A DNA stretch of 64,000 bases from NCBI RefSeq assembly GCF_901212655.1, contig NZ_CAAKON010000005.1, forward strand, positions 72,637-136,636, read 5' to 3'. This document shows, one piece after another, positions 7,691-16,066 of the stretch. Within the stretch, counting starts at the first letter, position 1. Each line of letters begins with the position of its first letter. The DNA is from Olsenella uli (lineage in GTDB: Bacteria; Actinomycetota; Coriobacteriia; Coriobacteriales; Atopobiaceae). The notes beneath the pieces were generated by a model that did no database searches, was not told the origin of the DNA, and saw nothing but the letters and a program-made list of their open reading frames with translations. The position numbers were made by a program, and so were the translations under genes.

Positions 7691-9385
7691 CTAGTTGCGG
7701 CGCGCGCGATAGTACCGGATGAGCGCCTGCGTGGAGGCATCCTGCTGCGCCAGCGCCTCGTCGTCATGGAAGGCCGGCGTGATCTGCTTGGCCATCTGCT
7801 TGCCAAGCTCAACGCCCCACTGATCGTAGGAGTCGATGCCCCAGACCGTGCCCTCAACGAACGTGATGTGCTCGTAGAGCGCGATGAGCTCGCCGAGCGC
7901 GTGCGGCGTCAGGGCCTCGCCAAAGATCGAGGTGGTGGGACGGTTGCCCTCAAAGACGCGCGCCGGCACCATCCACTCGGCCGTGCCCTCGGCGCGAACC
8001 TCGTCGGCCGTCTTGCCAAAGGCGAGGGCGCGGGTCTGCGCGAGGAAGTTGCCCAGGAACAGCTCGTGCACGTCCTGGTCGCCGTCCTTGGTGGGGTTGG
8101 TGGTGTTCACGAAGGCGATGAAGTCTGCCGGCACCTTGCGTGTGCCCTGGTGAATCAGCTGGTAGAAGGCATGCTGACCATTGGTGCCCGGCTCACCCCA
8201 GAAGATCTCGCCCGTGTCGGACGTAACGGGCGTGCCGTCCCAGCGCACGTGCTTGCCATTGGACTCCATCGTGAGCTGCTGGAGGTAGGCGGGGAAGCGA
8301 TGCAGGTACTGGTTGTAGGGCAGCACGGCGTGGCTGGCCATGCCAAAGAAGTTCACGTACCAGACGTTGATGAGGCCCATAAGCGCCACGACGTTCTGCT
8401 CGAGCGGCGTGTTCTTGAAGTACTCGTCCACGTCATGGAAGCCGGCAAGGAACTGGGAGAAGACCTCTGGGCCAAAGGCAACGATCAGCGAGAGGCCCAC
8501 GGCGGAGTCCACGGAGTAGCGGCCGCCGACCCAGCTCCAGAAGCCAAAGGCGTTCTGCGGGTCGATGCCAAAGGCCTCGACCTTGTCGAGCGCGGTGGAG
8601 ACGGCCACGAAGTGCTTCTTGATGGCCTCGGCGTCCTGCTCGGCGGAACCGTCGATGGCGCCAGCCTCACGCAGGCCGTTGAGCAGCCAAGTCTTGATCT
8701 CGCGCGCGTTGGTAAGCGTCTCGAGCGTGGTGAACGTCTTGGAGACGATGATCACGAGCGTGGTCTCGGGATCGAGGCCCTTGACCTTCTCGGCCATGTC
8801 GTTGGGGTCGATGTTGGAGACGTAGGTGCAGTCGATGCCGGCGTCGGCATAGGGCTTCAGACCCTCATACACCATGACCGGGCCGAGGTCGGAACCACCG
8901 ATGCCCACGCTGACCACGTGCTTGATGGCCTTGCCGGTAACGCCCTGCCACTCGCCGGAGCGCACGCGGTTGGCGAAGGCGTACATGCGGTCGAGCACCT
9001 CGTGAACATCGGCCACGGTGTCCTGGCCATCCACGACGAACTTGCCGGTCTGCTCCGCCGGACGGCGCAGGGCCGTGTGGAGCACGGCGCGGTCCTCGGT
9101 GGTGTTGATGTGGGCGCCGGAGTACATGGCGTCGCGACGCTCCTCGAGCTTGACCGCGCGGGCGAGGGCCACGAGCAGCTTGACGGCCTCGTCGTCAACG
9201 AGGTTCTTGGAGAGGTCGAAGTGCAGGTCACTCAGGTCGAAGGAAAGCTTCTCGACACGTGCGGGGTCGTCGGCAAACCACTGCTTGAGGCTAATACCAG
9301 CGGCCTCGAGCTCATCGTGGTGCTTCTGGAGCGCCGCCCACTCAGGGGTCTGGGTGGCGTCGACAGGTGCAGGTACGTTCGACAT
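7691..9385 (-). CDS. pgi: glucose-6-phosphate isomerase
   Basis: 564 residues, the length of the longer bacterial/eukaryotic-type enzymes. GGAGG lies before ATG 9385. Recognisable PGI features: [81 protein letters not shown] and the C-terminal signature [15 protein letters not shown] with the active-site Lys. It interconverts glucose-6-phosphate and fructose-6-phosphate in cytoplasmic glycolysis. It appears monocistronic, with its own terminator. Confidence 0.97.
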   Translation of the reverse strand: MSNVPAPVDATQTPEWAALQKHHDELEAAGISLKQWFADDPARVEKLSFDLSDLHFDLSKNLVDDEAVKLLVALARAVKLEERRDAMYSGAHINTTEDRAVLHTALRRPAEQTGKFVVDGQDTVADVHEVLDRMYAFANRVRSGEWQGVTGKAIKHVVSVGIGGSDLGPVMVYEGLKPYADAGIDCTYVSNIDPNDMAEKVKGLDPETTLVIIVSKTFTTLETLTNAREIKTWLLNGLREAGAIDGSAEQDAEAIKKHFVAVSTALDKVEAFGIDPQNAFGFWSWVGGRYSVDSAVGLSLIVAFGPEVFSQFLAGFHDVDEYFKNTPLEQNVVALMGLINVWYVNFFGMASHAVLPYNQYLHRFPAYLQQLTMESNGKHVRWDGTPVTSDTGEIFWGEPGTNGQHAFYQLIHQGTRKVPADFIAFVNTTNPTKDGDQDVHELFLGNFLAQTRALAFGKTADEVRAEGTAEWMVPARVFEGNRPTTSIFGEALTPHALGELIALYEHITFVEGTVWGIDSYDQWGVELGKQMAKQITPAFHDDEALAQQDASTQALIRYYRARRN

Positions 9386-9564
9386 AGATCCTCCTTGGGA
9401 ACAGTGCCGACGACGCGTTGTATTGCGCGCCGGAGCGGCCGCATACCGTCCTTAGCGTACCGCAACGACAGGGGCTCGGGCATCAAGATGGTGCAATGAC
9501 TGCGGTGGCGAGGGGGCAGGCTTCTCGACGGCTCGACCTATGGCAGGACGCCCCGCCCGGCGTC

Positions 9565-10095
9565 CTAGTACGGCTCGCCCTCTGGCGGCAGCGTCTTGAG
9601 GCGCGCCCACATGACCTGCTTGGCCTTGGGGTCCGCGAGGCTCTCCTCAAAGCCGCCCAGGTTCATGACGCGCATGCCCAGAATGCGGGCCAACACGCCA
9701 GGCATGAGGGTGGCCGCCTCGAGCGCCTCGAGATCCACGAGCTCGTCGGCATAGGCCTCACGCAACGCCGCGGCCGCGGACTCGTCGATGGCGATGACCG
9801 TGGAGGGGTCCAGCGTGGTGATCGCGAGGCGCAGCGTGCCCGGCACGAGCGGATAGCCCTCCGCGTCACACGTGGAGAGGCCTACCCAGTCCTCGGGCGC
9901 GTAGCCCAGCGCCTTGAGCGCCGCGCGCAAGGCCGCGCCGTCTGGGCCCTCCAGCAGCTTGGCGTCGCCCCGCTCGAGCTCGCCCTTCAGCAGCAGCGCC
10001 TGGGAAAAGGCGTTGCCCGCCATCACCACGCCCGCCTCTGCAAGGTCGCCAAGCTCAACCTTCGCCTTCTCGAGGAACTCCTCGCGCACACCCAT
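9565..10095 (-). CDS. conserved hypothetical protein
   Basis: 176 residues from ATG 10095, preceded by GGGAGG; 57 bases of open frame further upstream are unlikely to be coding. The sequence is soluble and well balanced: MGVREEFLEKAKVELGDLAEAGVV..., APEDWVGLSTCDAEGYPL, TLRLAITTLDPSTVIAIDE, ending LKTLPPEGEPY. I recognise no catalytic motif or named domain. It is divergent from trxA and shares that intergenic promoter region. Confidence 0.75.
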   Translation of the reverse strand: MGVREEFLEKAKVELGDLAEAGVVMAGNAFSQALLLKGELERGDAKLLEGPDGAALRAALKALGYAPEDWVGLSTCDAEGYPLVPGTLRLAITTLDPSTVIAIDESAAAALREAYADELVDLEALEAATLMPGVLARILGMRVMNLGGFEESLADPKAKQVMWARLKTLPPEGEPY

Positions 10096-10171
10096 CGCAG
10101 CCTCCCGGCCCCATTCGCGACGGAGCCTCCGGGCCCCGAACGGCATTTGCACAACGGTGTTGATTTTACCG

Positions 10172-10200
10172 CGGACAATTCGAGCGCTCGTGGGTATAAC
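10172..10200 (+). promoter_or_regulatory. probable sigma-70 promoter of trxA
   Basis: CGGACA (10172-10177), 17-base spacer, TATAAC (10195-10200). It lies about 57 bases before the trxA ATG. Confidence 0.5.
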
Positions 10201-10256
10201 TCGATGGATGACAAACGCCCGGCGCCCGCGGTCGCCGGCTTACACGGGAGGTTCCC

Positions 10257-10577
10257 ATGGCTACGAAGGCAATCACGAGCGATTCGTTCGACGAGGTCGT
10301 CAACGGCTCCGACAAGCCCGTCCTCATCGATTTCTGGGCCAGCTGGTGCGGCCCGTGCCGCGCGCTCTCCCCCGTTGTCGAGGAGATTTCGAACGATATG
10401 GCCGACAAGCTCGCCGTCTACAAGTGCAATGTCGAGGAGGAGCAGGACCTCGCCATCAAGTTCCAGGTCATGTCCATCCCCACCCTCATTCTCTTCAAGG
10501 ACGGCAAGCCGGTGCACACCATGGTTGGCAGCGCGCCCAAGGGCCGCATCGTCAAGGAGCTCGAGGAGTACCTGTAG
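10257..10577 (+). CDS. trxA: thioredoxin
   Basis: 106 residues, standard thioredoxin length. Active site WCGPC (Cys31, Cys34) follows the strand PVLIDFWAS; the cis-proline loop is SIPTLILF. GGGAGG precedes ATG 10257. It acts as a cytoplasmic dithiol reductant for enzymes such as ribonucleotide reductase and peroxiredoxins. No thioredoxin reductase gene is close by. It is transcribed alone from the promoter before it, and its 3' side meets the convergent phosphoesterase gene. Confidence 0.96.
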   Translation: MATKAITSDSFDEVVNGSDKPVLIDFWASWCGPCRALSPVVEEISNDMADKLAVYKCNVEEEQDLAIKFQVMSIPTLILFKDGKPVHTMVGSAPKGRIVKELEEYL

Positions 10578-10691
10578 GACTTCGGTAGAGCGCGTAGGCC
10601 ATTTGGCGCCGTTGCGAGTGTCGCACGCACCCGGCATCGTCAACCTTTGCCGAGCTCGCTCTGACGAAGCACGGTTAGCGATACCACAAGA

Positions 10692-10729
10692 AGCGCCCCT
10701 AGGCGGCAAGCAAGCTGCCTGGGGGCGCT
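10692..10729 (-). terminator. terminator between trxA and the phosphoesterase gene
   Basis: Hairpin with outer arms AGCGCCCC (10692-10699) and GGGGCGCT (10722-10729) and partly paired interior. On the minus strand CTTCTTGTGG follows, so it probably ends the phosphoesterase transcript; it may serve both strands. Confidence 0.6.
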
Positions 10730-10779
10730 GTCATGCCCGTCGCTCGGCCCGCCACCTGCCAGACCGCCGCCCAACGAGC

Positions 10780-11295
10780 CTACCACCCAAAGAAGCTGCG
10801 GCCCCAGCTGCGGATGCCCTGGTCCTCACGCTCGTCGGACAGGTGAACGATCTCGGCGGACGCGATTTTGCCGTTGGTCACAAAGATGCGGCCCATCGTC
10901 GGGCCCTCCTTGCTGCGCGGAAACGTGGGGCTGCCGGGGTTCATGAGCAAGGAGCCGTTGGCGCGGCCCTCGCACACCGGCACGTGCGTATGGCCAAAGA
11001 CCCCCACGTCAAAGCGGTCGCCCGTGAGCCGCTCCTGATAGTGGGTCACGGAGAAGCGCAGGCCCTCATACTCAAAGCGCACCATGCGCGTGACCTCGGG
11101 CCCATATTCGCCCGGCCAGTCGTTGTTGCCGAGGCAGAGGCGCAGCGGCGCGATGGCACCCAGGGTGATGAAGTCCTCCTCCGAGGTGATGTCCCCCGCA
11201 TGGACGATGAGGTCGCACCCGTCGAGCTGGTCGAGCACCTCGCGCGACAGGCGCCCGTGGGTGTCACTCAACACGTCAATTCTCTTCGTGGCCAT
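10780..11295 (-). CDS. YfcE/MJ0936-type metallophosphoesterase
   Basis: 171 residues from ATG 11295 (GGAGGTA upstream). Calcineurin-like phosphoesterase motifs in order: DTHG (Asp11, His13), HAGDI, GNND, THY, and GHTHVP, which together hold the two metal ions. Small proteins of this group hydrolyse phosphodiester bonds, with 2',3'-cAMP or model substrates known for some. The natural substrate here is unknown. It stands alone; upstream lie a 7-bp tandem repeat and a palindromic repeat. Confidence 0.9.
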   Translation of the reverse strand: MATKRIDVLSDTHGRLSREVLDQLDGCDLIVHAGDITSEEDFITLGAIAPLRLCLGNNDWPGEYGPEVTRMVRFEYEGLRFSVTHYQERLTGDRFDVGVFGHTHVPVCEGRANGSLLMNPGSPTFPRSKEGPTMGRIFVTNGKIASAEIVHLSDEREDQGIRSWGRSFFGW

Positions 11296-11325
11296 GGCTA
11301 CCTCCGCTACGCTGCCACCCTAATC

Positions 11326-11360
11326 CTTCGCACTTCGCACTTCGCACTTCGCACTTCGCT
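11326..11360. repeat. (CTTCGCA)5 tandem repeat
   Basis: Four perfect CTTCGCA units and a fifth ending in T, head to tail, just upstream of the phosphoesterase start (about 30 bases before its ATG on the minus strand). A 7-base unit in a non-coding leader could vary in copy number. Confidence 0.85.
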
Positions 11361-11391
11361 GTGATTGTAAGCGCCTGGTCAGGCAAATAGC

Positions 11392-11473
11392 GGGACAGGT
11401 CCCTCGCTTCGCATCAAGACGAAGCGAGGGACCTGTCCGTACGTTTCAGAAAACTTGCAAAAGGATCTGTCCC
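11392..11473. repeat. palindromic REP-like element, GGGACAG family
   Basis: A perfect 19-bp hairpin (11393-11411 with 11420-11438, loop CATCAAGA) begins with GGGACAGGTCCC. After a spacer holding TTTCAGAAAAC, the element closes with GGATCTGTCCC (11463-11473), so the two ends GGGACAG/CTGTCCC are inverted relative to each other. It lies between the start of the phosphoesterase gene and the end of the LytTR gene. Confidence 0.75.
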
Positions 11474-11482
11474 AAAGGCGCG

Positions 11483-12202
11483 TTAAAGGCCGAGGGCGCG
11501 CTTGAGCTGGACGACGCGGCGACGGGAGACAGAGATCTTCTTGCCCTCCATGCCAGCAATGCCCAGCTGCAGCACGCCACTGGAGACAACCTCCACGTCC
11601 TCAACGTACTGCAGGTTCACGATGTAGCCGCGGTGCACGCGGAAGAAGCCGTGCGGGGAGAGCTTGGCCTCCAGCTGCGCGAGCGAGATGACGGAGAGAT
11701 AACGATCATCGCCCGTGTAGATGCAGGAGTAGTCGTCCTTGGCCTCGATGAAACGAATCTGGTCGATGGGCACAAGCACCTTGCGCCCGCCCCTCTCGAC
11801 CGGAATGCGCTCTGCAGGAGCCGTGGTCGCGGCAGGCTCCGTGGAGTGGGCAACCACCTTGTCGAGCGCGCGCTCCAGGCGGTCGGTCTCGACGGGCTTC
11901 ATCAGGTAATCCACGGCGTCCACGTCAAACGCCTCGAGGGCATACTCGCTGTATGCCGTCACGAAGACCACCGCAGGCGGATTCTTGAGTTTGTGGAGCG
12001 CTTCCGCAAGCTGCATGCCATTCGTCTTGGGCATGGAGATGTCCAGGAACAGCACGTCCGGGCGACCCTCCATGAGCTTCTCCACGGCATCGCGGGCGCT
12101 GGAGGCCTCGGTGATCTCATCGACGCGACCCGCCTCCTCGAGCAGATAGCGCAGCTCGGAACGCGCGGGCGCCTCGTCGTCAACAATCATCGCACGCAGC
12201 AT
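11483..12202 (-). CDS. LytTR-family response regulator
   Basis: 239 residues from ATG 12202 (GGGGAAG upstream). Receiver domain 1-120 with the acidic pocket DDE (8-10), phospho-acceptor Asp54 (VLFLDISMP), Thr in VTAYS and Lys in MKPV. After a linker, a LytTR DNA-binding domain (about 140-238) with RFIEAKDDYSCIYT, FFRVHRGYIVNL and ISVSRRRV. It starts 16 bases after the partner kinase gene. Such pairs control cell-envelope or peptide-responsive genes. Its order after queT and the glycosyltransferase gene suggests a shared transcript. Confidence 0.94.
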   Translation of the reverse strand: MLRAMIVDDEAPARSELRYLLEEAGRVDEITEASSARDAVEKLMEGRPDVLFLDISMPKTNGMQLAEALHKLKNPPAVVFVTAYSEYALEAFDVDAVDYLMKPVETDRLERALDKVVAHSTEPAATTAPAERIPVERGGRKVLVPIDQIRFIEAKDDYSCIYTGDDRYLSVISLAQLEAKLSPHGFFRVHRGYIVNLQYVEDVEVVSSGVLQLGIAGMEGKKISVSRRRVVQLKRALGL

Positions 12203-12218
12203 AACTTCCCCACCCTTG

Positions 12219-13421
12219 TCAGTCGTGGACGGCGGCACGCGCCAGCCTGAGCGTCACGCACGTCCCCTCGTCGGGCTTCGAAACGATGTCAATGCCCGAG
12301 CCGAAACCATAGAACCTCTCCAGGCGCTCCGCAACGTTGCGAAGCGCGATGCCCGTCCCCTTCTCGCTGCTCGCGGGCACCTTACCGGCGCAATTTCCAC
12401 CGTTGGCGTTGCGCTGCAACAAATCGCAGGCAGCGGCACTCATGCCAAGGCCGTCGTCGGTCACGGCGATGAGCACGTCATCGCCGTCCACCTCGGCCCG
12501 AATATCGATGTGGAGCGCTCCCTCGTCGCGCATGGCATGGCGAACGGCATTCTCCACGATAGGCTGAACGATGAACGCGGGCACGAGGATGTCACCGCAG
12601 CCCTCACCGACGGACTCGCGCTCCACGATGCGGTCGGACCCAAAGCGCGCGCGCTCGAACGTGAGGTAGCGCTTCGTCTGCTCGAGTTCGCGTGAGAGCG
12701 GGATGAGCTGGTCTGAGCTCTCGAGCGTCTGACGGTAGAACACGGCAAACTCGCGCAGGAGGTTACGCGCCTGCAGCGGGTCCGTACGCGTCAGTGCCGC
12801 GATGGTGTTGATCGTGTTAAAGAGAAAGTGCGGGTTAATCTGCGCCTGCAGGGCCTTGACCTCGGCCTTTGCCGTAAGCTCGGCCTGACGGTCGAGCTCG
12901 TGGGTTGAGAGCTGTGTGGAGAGCAGCTGACCAAAGCCGCGAGCAATCGCAAGCTGGGTGCGGTCGATGTCCGCCGGCGAGCGGTAGTAGAACTTGATGG
13001 TGCCCACCGGACGGTCTTGCACGTTGAGCGGCACGATGATGCCGCCACGCACCTTGGGCGGAAGCTCGGGCGTGTGGCCATCCGCACCCGTCTGGTCATC
13101 CCCACGGGTCTGGAAGGTCCCGAGCTTGCCCGTCTCGAGCACCTCGAGAGTCGCCGCCGTGTGAATGGGGCTTCCGGGGGGATAGTCGGCCTCCATGGCA
13201 CCCACGAAGGCCAGCACGCTCTCGCGGTCCGTCATGGCAACGGCGATGGCGGTGGTCTCCGGCAGCAGCAGGCGGCAGACCTCACGGCAGCTCAGCTGGT
13301 TGAGTCCCTCACGCATGCTGTCCAGGGTCTGGGAAGCCAGGGTCAGCAGGTGCTCGGTGGCCTGAGAGCTGCGAATGTCTCCCATGCGCGAGAGCCTGCC
13401 ATTCAGGCGATGCGGCGTCAC
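12219..13421 (-). CDS. LytS-like sensor histidine kinase lacking a membrane domain
   Basis: 400 residues. The start is a GTG at 13421: AGGAGG lies 7-8 bases before it, and it overlaps the upstream stop by four bases (GTGA). The ATG at 13385 has a poorer site. A GAF-like domain (about 40-180) is followed by an HPK7-type dimerisation region with the phospho-acceptor His in LQAQINPHFLFNTINTIAALTR (near residue 197) and an ATPase domain (FIVQPIVENAVRHAM; DDGLGMS; GTGIALRNVAERL). LytS/YehU-type kinases normally carry five to six N-terminal helices; none is present, so this one probably senses a cytoplasmic cue. Confidence 0.92.
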   Translation of the reverse strand: MTPHRLNGRLSRMGDIRSSQATEHLLTLASQTLDSMREGLNQLSCREVCRLLLPETTAIAVAMTDRESVLAFVGAMEADYPPGSPIHTAATLEVLETGKLGTFQTRGDDQTGADGHTPELPPKVRGGIIVPLNVQDRPVGTIKFYYRSPADIDRTQLAIARGFGQLLSTQLSTHELDRQAELTAKAEVKALQAQINPHFLFNTINTIAALTRTDPLQARNLLREFAVFYRQTLESSDQLIPLSRELEQTKRYLTFERARFGSDRIVERESVGEGCGDILVPAFIVQPIVENAVRHAMRDEGALHIDIRAEVDGDDVLIAVTDDGLGMSAAACDLLQRNANGGNCAGKVPASSEKGTGIALRNVAERLERFYGFGSGIDIVSKPDEGTCVTLRLARAAVHD

Positions 13422-15022
13422 TCGCCCACCTCCTCGGCGGTGTCGTCATGTGCGAGAGCGGCGCCTTCGGCCGCCTGCGCAGCCTGCGGAGCCTCCTGAG
13501 AGCGCGGAATGGGATTGCCCACAGACGCCGGACTCGGCGTGAGTGGCGCGGCCGCAGCCGGCACCTCCGCGACGCGGTCCGTCGCGACGCGCGTCGAGAC
13601 GGCCCCGGTGGAGCCCGGCTGGGACGTCACGGGGCGAGCCGCGGGCGTCGTGCCGATGGGCGGAACCGCCGGCGTGAAGGCGGGGGCGGGCCCATCGGCC
13701 ATCCCCTGCTGCATGTAGACCTCATAGTCCGAGATGGGGCCCTGGTAGTCGGCCTCGATGCGGTGCACGTCGCTCACAAAGCCCTGGGCGCCGTCGCTCT
13801 TGCGCGGAGCCTCCGGAGCATGCGGCGTGGAGCTCGCCTTGCTCTTCGAGCACTCGATGACGGCCTCGGCCAGCTCGGCGTTGTCCCAAATGCCGTTGAT
13901 GGCCGTGGACCAAAAGCTCATGAGGCGCAGATAGTTGGCTGCATTGCGCTCGGCGTAAGCACGCGCCTCCTGGCGGCCATGCAGGAAGATGTCGAGGTTG
14001 GCGGCGCGGTCTGGCCCAAGAATGATACGGGCAATCGTGGTGCGCGTGATGCGCCCCTCCACCTCAGGAGAGATCCACTTGCCCGGATACGGCATGAGCG
14101 ACTTGGCCGTGACCTGGCGCAGCTCCTCGCGATAGGAGGCATAGCTCAGCTTGGCCCGCTCGTAGAGCCAGCGATAGATGTCCTGAAGGTAGCGGTTTGG
14201 CTCGTCGGGAGTGTCAGGCGGCAGGTGCTTGACGAACCACTCGTTGTCAAACCACATGTCCAGCCCAGCGAGCCGCAGATTAAAGAGATAATCCAGGTCC
14301 TCGCCACGCGTGATCCAGGGATCGAAGGCAACGCGCGAGAAGGCCTCCGCGCGAATGGCCATGCAGCCACCACACGCATAATTGGAGCGGCAGATGCGCG
14401 TGCCAGAGAGGGCGCCCTTCATCCACTCGTTGAACTCGACGCGCTTCGACCACCACCGCTCCCACAGGCGGGCCTTGCCCAGGTCTGCCAGATGCGAGCC
14501 GCCCTCGTCGATGAAGTGGCCCGTCTTGGCAAAAAGCGGCAAGTCCTGACGCGTCACCTGACCGAGACCGTAGACCGCGTCGATAAGGAAATCTGGCGTA
14601 AGGGCAACCTCGTCATCGTCCATGAAGACCACGACGTCGTGCCCCAGCAGAGCCGCCACGGCAAAACCCATGTTCCCGATGGCTCCGTAGCCGCGAAGCG
14701 ACACGGACTCCCCCGGCATACCAGGACACAGGGCGTCAATCTTGCCCGCGACGATGCGGCCCTCTGCAGAGCCGATCACGAGCGGATTGAGGTCCTTGTG
14801 GTCTCGGACAATCGAATTGACTCGTGCGCGAGCGGCACCTTCCGCAGCGGGAGGCGCAACAAGAAGGATAACCGTACGGATGACGCCGCGAACGTCATCG
14901 AGAGAGTCGAGGCACCGGGCAAGCTCGGGAAGCGGCTCGTCAATGGCGGTGGCATGATCGTAGACGCCCGGCTGACTTGGGTCAGACGCCCAATACGTCT
15001 TTATGACGATGACTGGATTCAC
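13418..15022 (-). CDS. GT-A glycosyltransferase, GlfT2-like
   Basis: 534 residues from a GTG at 15022, 14 bases after queT; no clear ribosome site, so coupling to queT is likely. The first 380 residues form a family-2-like glycosyltransferase: N-terminal VIVIKTYWAS, the metal-binding DDD in DVVVFMDDDEVALTPDF (near 134), WERWWSKRVEFNEWMKGA, GGCMAIRAEAF and WITRGEDLDYLFNL. This resembles the galactofuranosyltransferase group that works on cell-wall or surface polymers. Residues from about 420 on are a Pro/Ala/Thr-rich low-complexity tail. It overlaps the sensor kinase gene by four bases. Sugar and acceptor are unknown. Confidence 0.85.
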   Translation of the reverse strand: MNPVIVIKTYWASDPSQPGVYDHATAIDEPLPELARCLDSLDDVRGVIRTVILLVAPPAAEGAARARVNSIVRDHKDLNPLVIGSAEGRIVAGKIDALCPGMPGESVSLRGYGAIGNMGFAVAALLGHDVVVFMDDDEVALTPDFLIDAVYGLGQVTRQDLPLFAKTGHFIDEGGSHLADLGKARLWERWWSKRVEFNEWMKGALSGTRICRSNYACGGCMAIRAEAFSRVAFDPWITRGEDLDYLFNLRLAGLDMWFDNEWFVKHLPPDTPDEPNRYLQDIYRWLYERAKLSYASYREELRQVTAKSLMPYPGKWISPEVEGRITRTTIARIILGPDRAANLDIFLHGRQEARAYAERNAANYLRLMSFWSTAINGIWDNAELAEAVIECSKSKASSTPHAPEAPRKSDGAQGFVSDVHRIEADYQGPISDYEVYMQQGMADGPAPAFTPAVPPIGTTPAARPVTSQPGSTGAVSTRVATDRVAEVPAAAAPLTPSPASVGNPIPRSQEAPQAAQAAEGAALAHDDTAEEVGE

Positions 15023-15036
15023 GGCAGTACGATTCT

Positions 15037-15660
15037 TTACTTGGCGTTTTTGGAACTGTTCAGTCTGCTCCGCTGACCCTCGTTCTCAAGCATCGCTGGA
15101 AGCGAAGAGCGAGAGAGGGCGCGAGAGAGCGGCAGGCCGAGCACGTAAAGCACCACGGCCTCACCAAGGCCGGTGGTCACGAGACCAAAGAGGTACATGA
15201 GGAAGTACGAGCCCTCAAGGGAGATGCTCGTAAAGGGAATCGTATAGAATCCGAGGCCAGCGAGCATGACGGGCAGGTACGCAGGCACAATGAGAGCATT
15301 GGCGAACACGGGGCCGAGGATGGCAACCACCGGGCGCCTGCGCATCTTCCAGGTGAAGAGGGCGCCGAGGAACGTGGCAAAGGAGCCAAACACGACGTCG
15401 AGCAGGCCGAGCGTGCCGGTGCCGCCGAGCACGATGTTGGCGGCGTTGGCAACGACGCAGCCGATGGTGAGGCCCGGAATGGCCTCAGGGGTGAAGAGGG
15501 CGAGAACCGTCAGCGCCTCGGAGATGCGGAACTGAATGGGACCCCACGCGAGACCTCCGAGAAACAGGATTGCCACGAGCGTGGCGGCCGCATAGACAGC
15601 CGCAATTACACCAATGCGCGCAACGCGCTCTGCACCAAGACCGGACTGACCCTTGCCCAT
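15037..15660 (-). CDS. queT: QueT-type ECF transporter substrate-binding (S) component
   Basis: 207 residues from ATG 15660, preceded by GGGGGAG. Five to six hydrophobic helices and the QueT hallmark WGPIQFRISEALTVLALFTPEAIPGLTIGCVVAN; the end is a polar tail. QueT proteins bind queuosine precursors (preQ0/preQ1 or queuine) and pair with a shared ECF energy module, which is not in this window. I looked for a preQ1 riboswitch in the 100 bases upstream and did not find its pattern. A functional link exists to gluQ at 43215, which acts on queuosine-tRNA. Confidence 0.88.
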   Translation of the reverse strand: MGKGQSGLGAERVARIGVIAAVYAAATLVAILFLGGLAWGPIQFRISEALTVLALFTPEAIPGLTIGCVVANAANIVLGGTGTLGLLDVVFGSFATFLGALFTWKMRRRPVVAILGPVFANALIVPAYLPVMLAGLGFYTIPFTSISLEGSYFLMYLFGLVTTGLGEAVVLYVLGLPLSRALSRSSLPAMLENEGQRSRLNSSKNAK

Positions 15661-15799
15661 GCAATCAACTCCCCCATATACATATCAACGTTTCATATTC
15701 TACCGCAGACCGCCCGTTTTACACCGCTCGCCGGTCACTACCACCGCATTCGGCTGTTTTTCAATACCACCCACTCAAGCCGCAAATGGGGCGTACAGC

Positions 15800-15979
15800 C
15801 GCTTGTCCACCAGGCCTCTCGCGCTGCCTCTGTCTTCAGAGGGAGCTCCGGGCCTAAGCTAAGCAAGCATTCCGCAGCCCTTATATGGTCGTTTGATCGC
15901 TTGTCCAGCGAGCCCTCTCACGCAAGCAGCACACAAAAGGGCCCGGCCCCGGCGTAGCAAAGGAACCATTCCGCAGCCC
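15800..15979. repeat. imperfect direct duplication, period 98-99
   Basis: Both copies start with CGCTTGTCCA (15800 and 15898), continue with a similar CCTCTC-C(G)CG segment and end with ATTCCGCAGCCC (15869 and 15968). The interiors have diverged; the first has a small CCTCTG-TCTT-CAGAGG hairpin. Confidence 0.5.
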
Positions 15980-16037
15980 CTCCGAGCCACACTCGGAGGG
16001 GCGAGGACGTTTCCGTGCTACGACCGGGGCCGGGCCC
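15939..16037 (-). terminator. large nested hairpin downstream of nifJ
   Basis: Outer arms 15939-15959 and 16016-16037 are complementary over 21 positions with a single bulge (GGGCCCGGCCCCGG-CGTAGCA). Inside lies a second perfect hairpin, CCCCTCCGAG (15977-15986) / CTCGGAGGGG (15992-16001). It starts 30 bases after the nifJ stop. It has no clear T-run. Confidence 0.6.
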
Positions 16038-16066
16038 GTCAGGTCGTATCAGCTTTCAACGAGAGC

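Larger units (their letters stand above)
15661..16066. other. non-coding region between queT and nifJ with structured repeats
   Basis: About 400 bases without a credible gene. It holds two imperfect copies of an 80-base unit (15800-15880 and 15898-15979) and a large nested hairpin after nifJ. TAGAAT at about 15696-15702 (minus strand) may be a -10 element for queT. Confidence 0.5.

Noticed and set aside
15661..15760. preQ1 riboswitch before queT
   Set aside because: I looked for the conserved preQ1 aptamer pattern upstream of queT and could not find it.
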